The notes under the pieces: generated by a model
Told to the model about the DNA's origin: nothing
What the model saw: the letters and a program-made list of their open reading frames with translations, nothing else
Databases searched by the model: none
Assembly: GCA_902482035.1 (NCBI GenBank)
Contig: CABSYW010000016.1
Coordinates: forward strand, 1 to 52,819
Source of the DNA: an uncultured Collinsella sp.
GTDB taxonomy: Bacteria > Actinomycetota > Coriobacteriia > Coriobacteriales > Coriobacteriaceae
Reading direction: 5' to 3'
Length of the DNA: 52,819 bases
Made by a program: the position numbers and the translations under genes
In this document: in pieces, positions 44,167 through 52,018 of the stretch
Layout: each line of letters starts with the position of its first letter
Numbering within the stretch: position 1 is the first letter of the stretch

Positions 44167-44259
44167 TCCCACCCCCTCCACCGAGATCCCAGCCCGCTCC
44201 CCATCCCCATTTTCGGGCCGGGATCTCGGTCCCCTTTTGATCGACGATTGGCGAACGTA

Positions 44260-44907
44260 ATGCTCAACAATCTTTCCGACAATCAGAAACGCACCTTGGC
44301 GCTTGCCGTGATGGCGCTGTTGGCCCTGGCGTGCCTGTGTGGCACGCTGGCTTTTACCGTTGATATGGTTCCGGCGAACAACGTCCTATCGTTTGGCAGC
44401 GTGAAGGTACGAGTCTGCGAATACACCCTAAACGAGCAGGGCGAGGAGATTCCGTTTGAGGCCGACGAGCGCGGCGACTATCCCGATACCAAGGCCGGGG
44501 GCTCTGACATCAGCCGCATTGTGCGCGTGGAGAACGCCGGCGCGCAGCCTGAGTACGTTCGCGCTCGTCTGCGCATGACGTCGGTGGCGCCCGACGGTTC
44601 GAGTGCGGACGCCTCGGGCAACGTCGCCTTTCACGTGAACGCGGGCGAGGGGTCCCCGTGGATCGATGGCGGCGATGGGTGGTACTACTACCGCGGATTG
44701 GCCGGACGCGGGGGCGTGCTCGATTCCGGTGCCATGACGGAGAGCCTCATGGACTCGCTGCGATTTGTGGGCGACTACCACGATGCCGCGCGCGGCGGCT
44801 CATACAGGCTCGATATCGACGTCCAGGCCGTGCAGGCCAAAAACCAGCAGGCAAACGATACCGTCCTCGACGTGCTCGACGTCGTGGGCTGGCCGGAGGC
44901 GAACTAG
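44260..44907 (+). CDS. second TasA-like exported subunit
   Basis: A 215-residue protein (from ATG 44260; a TTG 12 bases upstream is possible). Hydrophobic signal ending GTLAFTVD, then NNVLSFGSVKV. The middle VENAGAQPEYVRARL, DGWYYYRGL and the end IDVQAVQAK align with the protein at 50399 (NTGTAPAYLRAAV, DGFYYWTSP, ISTQAIQS), so these two are homologues flanking the giant adhesin. The ribosome site is poor. A minor pilin or adhesin-linking role is possible. Confidence 0.7.
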   Translation: MLNNLSDNQKRTLALAVMALLALACLCGTLAFTVDMVPANNVLSFGSVKVRVCEYTLNEQGEEIPFEADERGDYPDTKAGGSDISRIVRVENAGAQPEYVRARLRMTSVAPDGSSADASGNVAFHVNAGEGSPWIDGGDGWYYYRGLAGRGGVLDSGAMTESLMDSLRFVGDYHDAARGGSYRLDIDVQAVQAKNQQANDTVLDVLDVVGWPEAN

Positions 44908-44910
44908 CCC

Positions 44911-47900
44911 ATGGAGATTAAGAACATGAACCGAGGCGTGCTCGGCAGGCTGATCGCTGTGGTGGCAATCGCCCTTTGCTGCGTTGTAGCGCTGCCGGCG
45001 GCAGCGTATGCCGAGGATGTGCCCGAGGACAAGACCGAATTCCATATCACAAACAGGAACGACTTCCTGGCGTGTGTCGCGCTGTCGCGACAGCGCGACA
45101 CGTCGCAGTGGCGCGTCTATCTCGATAACGATATCGTTCTTAACGATGATGATATGAACGCCATTGTTGCGGATACGGTCAAGCACCTCTCCTTTGGCAA
45201 CAAAGAACATCCCTTTAAGGGCGTCTTTGACGGTCAAAACCATACCGTGAAGGGCCTGAACTACGAGAATAAGGTCTTGGATCCCGAGCGCGACACGGGC
45301 TTTTTTGCCGAGACCGATGGCGCCACCATCAAGAACTTCTTGGTCAAGGATGCCAACATTTGGGCTGACTTCCGCGGCGGCATTATCGTGGGCAGGGCGA
45401 TCAACACCCACTTCGAAAACGTTATGGTTATGGAGAGCACCCTGCACGTTACGTGTGCCAACAACATGCTCAATGTGATTACCAATGCGGGTTTTGAGGG
45501 GGGCCTGATTGCCGGCGAGCTCGATGGTTGCACCCTCTACAACTGCGAGGTCCGTGGTGGCCGCGCCGTTAACAACACGACTTCGGGCGTACAGGCAATC
45601 GGTGGCGAGGGCCTGTATATGGCGGCGTTTGCCGGCTACGTTAAGAACTCGACCATCGAGTATTGCCGCGTGACGCCTACGCGCAACGAGGATGGCTCGA
45701 TTGCCGAGAAGGGCATGACCGACGTTACCAATAAATACGATGTGGCCATTGGCGCCCTGGGCGGCAACAACGTGTACGCCTCGGGTTTTGTGGGCTGCAT
45801 GGCAGAAGGCGCTAAAGTCATTGACTGCTTTTCAACGGCGAAATGCTATAGCTATGCTGCTTCTTACGTGGGCGTTGTCTCCGTAACGCGCGCTTGGACG
45901 GGCGGTCTTGCAGGCCGCATCTTGTCTAAGAGCGGTAATGAAATCACTCGCAGCCATTTCGCCGGCGATTTGAGCTCGCGCCAGTACAACCCCATCGCCG
46001 TGATCCCCATTATTCAAAACGACGTGAACCTGGGCGGTATTGCTGCACGCGCTAATGCGGGTGATGCGACTATCACTGATTGCTACTTCAAGCCCAGTGT
46101 CAGCCTATCCGGGTTTAGTCAGGGTACGGCAGCCAAGAAGAAGATTTACGCCCTTGCGGGTGATGGCACGGTATCCGGTGCCGGATTCGGTCCCTGGGAC
46201 GACGAACGCTACGTCACACGTGAGCTGTGGGAGCAGCATGATTACGACTTCTGTGCCGGCACCATGCGCTCGACTGCTAACGATGCGTATCTGAATGACT
46301 CACACCCCAATGAGTGGGCGATGGACTACAAACTGAATATTCCCGTGCATGGCCAGAGCGTTAAGGCGACGATTGATTTTCCCGGTGCAGGCATCGCGAC
46401 CATCGAGGCAACCAAACTCGGTATTGATCAGGCGACCTCTGATCCGTATACCTTTGCCGTGAGTGCCGTGCTGGCGGGAACGGCCCAGGGCTTGGCCCAG
46501 GGCGATACGTCGGTAACGTTTAAGCAGGATACCTCCGCAAAGCCTGAGGGGCTGAGCGGGGAGAACGGCGGCTACCGTTTTATGGGCTGGTTCCGCGAGC
46601 CCGATGTGCAAGTGAATCGAATTGGACAAGACAACAGCTGGTTTGACGGCAAGACCGATGCCGATGCTGTGGCTGCTGGCAAGCAGGTCCAGAAGAGCGA
46701 GTTGCACGACGAAACGTCAACCTATACTGCCGATAACGCGAAAGGGGCCAAGGCTTTTGAGGGCAATGACCTGTTTATCGCTTCGTACGAGGCGCAGGTG
46801 CTGTTCTATAACGTTAAGGGCGAGACGCTTGATTGGAAAACCGGTGCTGCGCACGGCAAGTCAACTGATTGGTACCGCTATGGCGTGGGTTTGACGCCCG
46901 CTGCCCCCGCGGATCGCGGCAACTTGAAGCCTACCGCGACATTTATCGGCTGGACCACGCAGCCTAGCAGCGAGGCGGGGATGAATGGTGGCTATGCCGC
47001 CATCACCTCGACTCAGTTAGCCGAGCTTAAAAATCAGGGAGCTTTTTATCCTGCGGGTTGCGAGATCACGGTTGTCCGTCCTACCGACTTCTACCCGGTG
47101 TACAGCGACTACGTGTCGAACATCATAACGGTGTTCGAGGGCAATGAGCAGGACACAACCGACGATAAGACTCTGCGCGACGGTGTGGGCAAAACCAATG
47201 TCGACGTCCAGACTACCGAGGACGGCACCAGCGTCTACACGGTACAGGTGTGCAACACGGAAGGTACGCCCCTGTCCAATGGCGGCAAGCTGCCCGATGG
47301 CTATCGCTTCTTGGGTTGGTACGAAAACAAGGGAACCGAGGATGCTCCGCTCGAGGTGCGCGTAAGCCGCGATCCCAGCTATACGCTCCCCGCAGATGTC
47401 GATTTAACCGCGCCGCATACCTACATCGCCCGCTTTGAGTACCGAGTGGATTATTACGTTCGGGCTTATACCAACCATGAGTTTACGGACAGCAAGCTAC
47501 TTTGTTCCGTTTGGAATCGCTATCAAACGCCCTTTGAGGAAAACGTCGGTAGTACCTTCGTGCGTGAAAACGTCGTCCACTGGGGTCCGGAGCATGTTGA
47601 CCACGGTATAAAGGATAGGTATGACGAAACGTGTGGCACGCGCTTCACGAAGGAAACCCTTGTCGTGAGTCCCCTTAACGCGTACTCGCACAACGTTAAA
47701 AACGATACGGGAACCGATACTCTTAAAAACCTCTATGCCGATACTGATTTTCCAGGCGCTGCAACTCTAAGCGATACTTGGACTTCGGCTTCGCTGAACG
47801 TAACGGCCAAACTGGTGAATGATCGCTATCGCCTGAATTTCTGGACGCTTGAGCGCGATGGTGAATATTGGACATATGTGAAAAATCCCATCAAGAGCAT

Positions 47901-50397
47901 AGTGCGTACAGATAAGAAGTACTACGTTCGCGCGATGATTACCACGGACGTTAATTTCTACAACAAGGGCGATAATGTCGTGAGGACTGCCACGCGGCGC
48001 TATGAGAGTAACTTGCTGCAGACCAAGGGGAACGGGGCGGATCCGACGTTCACGTATTACTACCCGCATGTTAATAAGTCGGTTAAAGTGGCCGAAAAAC
48101 CAGAAGATGGTGAGAAAGGATCGTATGAGAGCCCCCTGACCCTCGAAGCTTCCCCGACCGATGCCGACATGGCCGTGCCGGGCTATAAGTTCCTGGGCTG
48201 GATTTCGACCGCCGAGGTCAAGAAGGATTCTGCCGTCTGGAAATATATCTATGATGTCGCCAACGACCCCTATGTGACGAGCGATCCGGAGAAGGCGACG
48301 CCATACTTGGCGACCGACGCGTCCAAGGTTACCCAGTGGCAGGATGCCTATCCCGTATACGTAAAATATAACGTTAACTACACCACCAACCTGCACCGCA
48401 AGGGCTTTGATGGAACGTCGGGCATCAATGTTCCGCGATTCGACATTACGCCTAAACTTGATCCTCAGCAGAACGGTGACGTGGTGGCTACGGTGAGCCC
48501 CGACATTACGACGACGGTGTATGCCGACGGTACTGGTGGCGCCTATCAGCTTAAGAAGCTCGAGATCGAGCTTCCCGACGGAACGGTAAAGAAGCTCGAT
48601 CCGACGGGCGAAGGCGGCAATACCTATTCCTATACCGTGGAGCCGGGTAAACCCTATACGTTTGTGGCCTACTACACGCCCATTGCGGTGGTGTATCACC
48701 TGAACGACACCGATATCGATGGCAAGCTCGCGCAGGAGGGCAATACGCTCGGCAGCCTTAAGGATGGCATGCCACTGCCGACGTATAACGTTGGCGACAT
48801 CGATGCTGCAACGAACGCATACAATGCCTTCGTAGGCTGGACGGAAACTAAACCGGCATCCGGCAACGGTTATGTCATTTGGTCGGACGGCCTCCCCATG
48901 GTGAATACAAACACTGTGGTTAACGCCCCCATGGAGCTGTACCCGGTCTACCGTGCCAGCGCGGTAATTGTCCAATCGAATATCGATGCCAATCTGGATA
49001 ACCCCGATTCCGTGCGTTTTCTTTCGCGCACCGACTCTGGCGATCAAATTTCGCTGGAAGTAAGAGCTACAGCTGAGGTTGTCGGCAGGGATGGCACCAA
49101 GTACGACTTTGTCGGCTGGTCGCGTGACTATGAATCCGATAGTAAATACACTCTGATGACCGAAGACGATAAGTATCCCCTCGAGGGTAGTGAACCCTTT
49201 AAGGGCGCGACGTATACCGCGGTGTACAAGGTCACGCCGTATAAGGTGCGCTATCACAGCGTCGACGGGGCGGTCATCTTTACGGCGACGGTCGACTCGG
49301 GCGACGAGCGTGCGCAGGACGGTAAGCCTGGCTTTGTCTACACGGTCGATGTTCCCAAAATGGACGAGAGCGGCAACCCTGTCTACGACAACGACGGCAA
49401 TCCTGTGATGGAGCAAAAATCCGTGGCGTACGATCCGGACGCCCACTCCAAGATCGTCGCGCTGCTCGATGAACAGGCTGCTGCCAATGGCGATAAGCGT
49501 GAGCTCTTCTTGGAGTGGCGATATGTGGGTGCGGATGGCAATGCGAAGTCTTGGGATGAGTTTAAGAGTGAGCCAGTCAAGGGTGACATGGACCTGTATC
49601 CCGTGACGTATCGCGTGGTTGCCAACGATACGTCTGATCCCGCGAGCCCCGTAACTATGACCGCGCAGCTTAAATGGCTGCTCGATCCCGCCGCCGCCAA
49701 CACCGTCGATGACGGTGCCGACAAGGCGCCGTTTAAGGTCTGCTTTGCCGAGCCGTTTATGGGGACGCAACTGACTGTTACGGTAACGCAGGCAAGCTAC
49801 GGCCCTGGTGCAGAGGGCGTTTCTGCGGCGGAAGAGCCTGTGAACGGCAAGTTTGTCTCGCTCTACAGCCTGGGTTCGGGTAATGGTTCGTTCGACCTGG
49901 CCAACCGTCTGGAGTATAAAAAGACGGGTGAAGACGGCCAAGGCGACGGCAATGCCGTGTTCAACTTTGACCAGACTCATGCGCTGACGATCGTTAAAAA
50001 GACTACCGATGCTAGTGCCATGGGACAGACGTTCCGCTTTAAGGTGACGAAGACGGCGGAGGGAGCCTCTCCCGAGACGCGCGTGGTCGAGGTGAAGGTC
50101 GATAAGCAGCAGCCGGAAAACGGTGAGACCTGGTATGTCGGCAGCGTGCAGTTCGCCGCTCCGGCGGGCATCTATACCGTCGAGGAAGACACGAATTGGG
50201 CATGGCGCTACGAGGGCGAGCTGAGCACGCCGGGCAAGGCGCCCGGTAAATCTGCCGAGCTGACGATTTCGTCTGCTTCGAGCGCGGGCGATGCGGTGGT
50301 GACGTGCGTTAACACGCGCGCGAAGGACAAATGGGTCGACGGCGGTTCACGGGCTAAGAACGTTTGGGAAAACGACCAGCTGAAGAGGGAGGACTAG
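44911..50397 (+). CDS. giant secreted adhesin with beta-helix and InlB-like repeats (1828 aa)
   Basis: Residues 1-34 are a classical signal peptide ending AAAYA. Residues about 45-460 contain repeated Gly-rich strands (GGIIVGRAI, GGLIAGELDG, AFAGYVKNSTI, GGLAGRI, GGIAARANAGDATITDCYF) like GLUG-type beta-helices. From about 480 to 1640 come InlB/Listeria-Bacteroides type modules with the recurring (Y/F)xFxGW motif near residues 558, 680, 802, 1095, 1309 and 1403. Residues about 1690-1800 form a Cna-B/SpaA-like domain (TFRFKVTKTAEG, YTVEED). There is no LPXTG motif or membrane anchor at the end (QLKRED), so it must be held by partners or secreted. It overlaps none of its neighbours but is tightly packed (3 bases before, 1 base after). 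Confidence 0.85.
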   Translation: MEIKNMNRGVLGRLIAVVAIALCCVVALPAAAYAEDVPEDKTEFHITNRNDFLACVALSRQRDTSQWRVYLDNDIVLNDDDMNAIVADTVKHLSFGNKEHPFKGVFDGQNHTVKGLNYENKVLDPERDTGFFAETDGATIKNFLVKDANIWADFRGGIIVGRAINTHFENVMVMESTLHVTCANNMLNVITNAGFEGGLIAGELDGCTLYNCEVRGGRAVNNTTSGVQAIGGEGLYMAAFAGYVKNSTIEYCRVTPTRNEDGSIAEKGMTDVTNKYDVAIGALGGNNVYASGFVGCMAEGAKVIDCFSTAKCYSYAASYVGVVSVTRAWTGGLAGRILSKSGNEITRSHFAGDLSSRQYNPIAVIPIIQNDVNLGGIAARANAGDATITDCYFKPSVSLSGFSQGTAAKKKIYALAGDGTVSGAGFGPWDDERYVTRELWEQHDYDFCAGTMRSTANDAYLNDSHPNEWAMDYKLNIPVHGQSVKATIDFPGAGIATIEATKLGIDQATSDPYTFAVSAVLAGTAQGLAQGDTSVTFKQDTSAKPEGLSGENGGYRFMGWFREPDVQVNRIGQDNSWFDGKTDADAVAAGKQVQKSELHDETSTYTADNAKGAKAFEGNDLFIASYEAQVLFYNVKGETLDWKTGAAHGKSTDWYRYGVGLTPAAPADRGNLKPTATFIGWTTQPSSEAGMNGGYAAITSTQLAELKNQGAFYPAGCEITVVRPTDFYPVYSDYVSNIITVFEGNEQDTTDDKTLRDGVGKTNVDVQTTEDGTSVYTVQVCNTEGTPLSNGGKLPDGYRFLGWYENKGTEDAPLEVRVSRDPSYTLPADVDLTAPHTYIARFEYRVDYYVRAYTNHEFTDSKLLCSVWNRYQTPFEENVGSTFVRENVVHWGPEHVDHGIKDRYDETCGTRFTKETLVVSPLNAYSHNVKNDTGTDTLKNLYADTDFPGAATLSDTWTSASLNVTAKLVNDRYRLNFWTLERDGEYWTYVKNPIKSIVRTDKKYYVRAMITTDVNFYNKGDNVVRTATRRYESNLLQTKGNGADPTFTYYYPHVNKSVKVAEKPEDGEKGSYESPLTLEASPTDADMAVPGYKFLGWISTAEVKKDSAVWKYIYDVANDPYVTSDPEKATPYLATDASKVTQWQDAYPVYVKYNVNYTTNLHRKGFDGTSGINVPRFDITPKLDPQQNGDVVATVSPDITTTVYADGTGGAYQLKKLEIELPDGTVKKLDPTGEGGNTYSYTVEPGKPYTFVAYYTPIAVVYHLNDTDIDGKLAQEGNTLGSLKDGMPLPTYNVGDIDAATNAYNAFVGWTETKPASGNGYVIWSDGLPMVNTNTVVNAPMELYPVYRASAVIVQSNIDANLDNPDSVRFLSRTDSGDQISLEVRATAEVVGRDGTKYDFVGWSRDYESDSKYTLMTEDDKYPLEGSEPFKGATYTAVYKVTPYKVRYHSVDGAVIFTATVDSGDERAQDGKPGFVYTVDVPKMDESGNPVYDNDGNPVMEQKSVAYDPDAHSKIVALLDEQAAANGDKRELFLEWRYVGADGNAKSWDEFKSEPVKGDMDLYPVTYRVVANDTSDPASPVTMTAQLKWLLDPAAANTVDDGADKAPFKVCFAEPFMGTQLTVTVTQASYGPGAEGVSAAEEPVNGKFVSLYSLGSGNGSFDLANRLEYKKTGEDGQGDGNAVFNFDQTHALTIVKKTTDASAMGQTFRFKVTKTAEGASPETRVVEVKVDKQQPENGETWYVGSVQFAAPAGIYTVEEDTNWAWRYEGELSTPGKAPGKSAELTISSASSAGDAVVTCVNTRAKDKWVDGGSRAKNVWENDQLKRED
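45074..45101. repeat. 28-bp perfect palindrome inside the adhesin gene
   Basis: GTGTCGCGCTGTCG followed by its exact complement CGACAGCGCGACAC, within the codons for VALSRQRDT just after the signal peptide region. It would form a strong mRNA hairpin early in the gene. Confidence 0.85.
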
Positions 50398-50398
50398 G

Positions 50399-50968
50399 AT
50401 GACAAAGCGCAAGCAGATCATGGCCCTTCTCGCGGGCGTCCTCCTTTTTGCTGGCGTCGCCGGTACCTTTGCGTGGCTTTCGGTTACGGGCGTACTGGTC
50501 AACGAGTTTGGCTTTGGCTCGGTGAAGCCCTTGGTGGACGAGACGCTCGAGGGCAACGTGAAGAGTGACGTCACGATTACAAACACGGGCACGGCTCCGG
50601 CCTATCTGCGTGCGGCGGTGGATATCTACTGGCAGGACCAGGATGGCGCGCGCCTGTGGGATGAGCCGGTTGCCGGCACCAACTACACCATTGTGTGGGG
50701 CGACGTGTCCAATGCCTCCGCTACTAATAGCGCTTCGTCTTGGGTTCGCTCGACCGACGGGTTCTACTACTGGACGTCTCCTGTCGCACCGATGGACAAG
50801 ACCGGCGTGCTCATCAAGAGCGCGTCCAAGAATAAGGCAGATGGTAAAAACCTAGTCGTTGACATTTCGACCCAAGCGATTCAGTCCACGCCCGACGATG
50901 CGGTTACCGAGGCATGGAACTGCACGGTTAAAGATGGCGTGCTGGTACCGCCGCACGGAGGTGCGTAA
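50399..50968 (+). CDS. third TasA-like exported subunit with SipW-type signal peptide
   Basis: A 189-residue protein. VAGTFAWLSVTG matches the SipW-dependent signal, followed by NEFGFGSVKPLVDE as the first mature strand. It is homologous to the product at 44260 in its central NTGTAPAYLR and C-terminal STQAIQ motifs. GAAGAGGGAGGA lies in the end of the adhesin gene, so expression is coupled to it. It may connect the adhesin to the fibre. Confidence 0.75.
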   Translation: MTKRKQIMALLAGVLLFAGVAGTFAWLSVTGVLVNEFGFGSVKPLVDETLEGNVKSDVTITNTGTAPAYLRAAVDIYWQDQDGARLWDEPVAGTNYTIVWGDVSNASATNSASSWVRSTDGFYYWTSPVAPMDKTGVLIKSASKNKADGKNLVVDISTQAIQSTPDDAVTEAWNCTVKDGVLVPPHGGA

Positions 50969-50970
50969 GT

Positions 50971-51669
50971 ATGGCTTTCCCGATTCGCAAAGACGTTGCG
51001 CACTCCTTGCGTTGTGTGATCGCGGCCATTTTCTGCATTGCTGCGTTCGCCGCTCCTGCCCACGCGTTTGCCGATGCTCCTGCGATTGTCTATGACGGAA
51101 ACGCACGACAGCTGACGGTCTCGGGGACGACGGGCTCCTCGGGGGAGCCCGATCTGTTTCCCGCCTTTAAAGGCCTAATGCCCGGCGATGCGCGCGAGCA
51201 GCAGATCGAGGTTCGTGCCACGGGCGTAAAGTCCCAGGTACGCGTGTTTGTGCGGGCCGTTGTCGACCACGAGACGGCACACTTGCTGTCGCCCATTACA
51301 TTAACGGCGTCGTCGGGCGATGCGTCTGCCGGTTGGCTCCAGACGGGAACGCCGGGCAGCGTGTTTGCCTATCCCACGCAGGTCGCAACGTTTACAAGTG
51401 ATGGCAGCACGGTGCTCAATCTGCAGCTGAGTGTCCCGACGTCGGTGGGTAACGAGCTTGCCGACGCGAGCAAGACCGTCCGCTGGGAGATCACCGCCGA
51501 GGACGATGGCGAAACAATTCCTGCGCAGCCTGCTGGCTCCAAAAAGCCCGGCCTGTTTGGCCTGGCTGCGACGGGCGACAACTCGCTCGCTCTGCTTTTG
51601 ACGCTGCTAACGCTAGCGATTATCGCTTTCATGGCTGCGCTGATCTTGTCCCGAAGGAATAAACGCTAG
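50971..51669 (+). CDS. cell-wall-anchored protein with LAATG sorting signal, probable base of the fibre
   Basis: A 232-residue protein with a classical signal peptide (AAPAHAFA, cleavage near residue 33), a beta-rich domain (MPGDAREQQIEVRATG, VRVFVRAV, LQLSVPTSVGNEL, VRWEITAEDD) and a tail LAATGDN followed by a membrane helix and RRNKR. LAxTG is the motif known for class E sortases of actinobacteria, where most Gram-positives use LPxTG. No sortase is encoded in the window. The domain pattern resembles anchoring proteins found with SipW-processed surface proteins. It starts two bases after the preceding gene and ends the operon. Confidence 0.75.
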   Translation: MAFPIRKDVAHSLRCVIAAIFCIAAFAAPAHAFADAPAIVYDGNARQLTVSGTTGSSGEPDLFPAFKGLMPGDAREQQIEVRATGVKSQVRVFVRAVVDHETAHLLSPITLTASSGDASAGWLQTGTPGSVFAYPTQVATFTSDGSTVLNLQLSVPTSVGNELADASKTVRWEITAEDDGETIPAQPAGSKKPGLFGLAATGDNSLALLLTLLTLAIIAFMAALILSRRNKR

Positions 51670-51689
51670 GTCCATCTTCTAAATGCAAC

Positions 51690-51814
51690 GCCCTCCCGGG
51701 TGGCGGGCACGAAGTTCCCTGCTCTACAGTCCTGCGCAAGACGGAAGCCACATTAAGTGGCTTCCTTTGCGTGCGGAACTCGCGATGAACTTCGTGCCCG
51801 CCACCCGGGAGGGC
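51690..51814. repeat. 125-bp nested inverted repeat after the surface-fibre operon
   Basis: Perfect 27-bp arms (51690-51716, 51788-51814) enclose a terminator-like stem GGAAGCCAC / GTGGCTTCC (51743-51765) flanked by GCGCAA / TTGCGT. It begins 20 bases past the last stop. It mirrors the plan and exact length of the element at 33153-33277. Confidence 0.85.
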
Positions 51815-51860
51815 ACCCCTTTCTTGATGGAAGGCCTAATAAGCTGATAATTCCATGCCC

Positions 51861-51895
51861 GGATGCGTCCAGAGTGGGACGGGCTTTCCGGATGG
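51861..51895 (+). repeat. 35-bp direct repeat, right copy, bracketing the surface-fibre locus
   Basis: Begins GGATGCGTCCAGAGTGGGAC, 32 of 35 bases as at 42414. Part of it (CAGAGTGGGAC) is also inversely repeated at 51978-51988 (CATCCCACTCTG), so a partial hairpin is possible. The interval to 52018 has no gene and probably includes the IS end. Confidence 0.7.
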
Positions 51896-52018
51896 GCAGG
51901 GTCTTGGAAACTGTGTCCCAGAATTCGCCTTTGGAATGGGACGTAGTTTCCCGTTGAGGTGCTTTGCGGAAAGTGCATCCCACTCTGGGCGGGGGACTGC
52001 GGACGATTTCCTGGACCG

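Noticed and set aside
47767..49980. 737-codon minus-strand open frame inside the adhesin gene
   Set aside because: Shadow of the adhesin reading frame; composition is atypical of a protein and it has no ribosome site.
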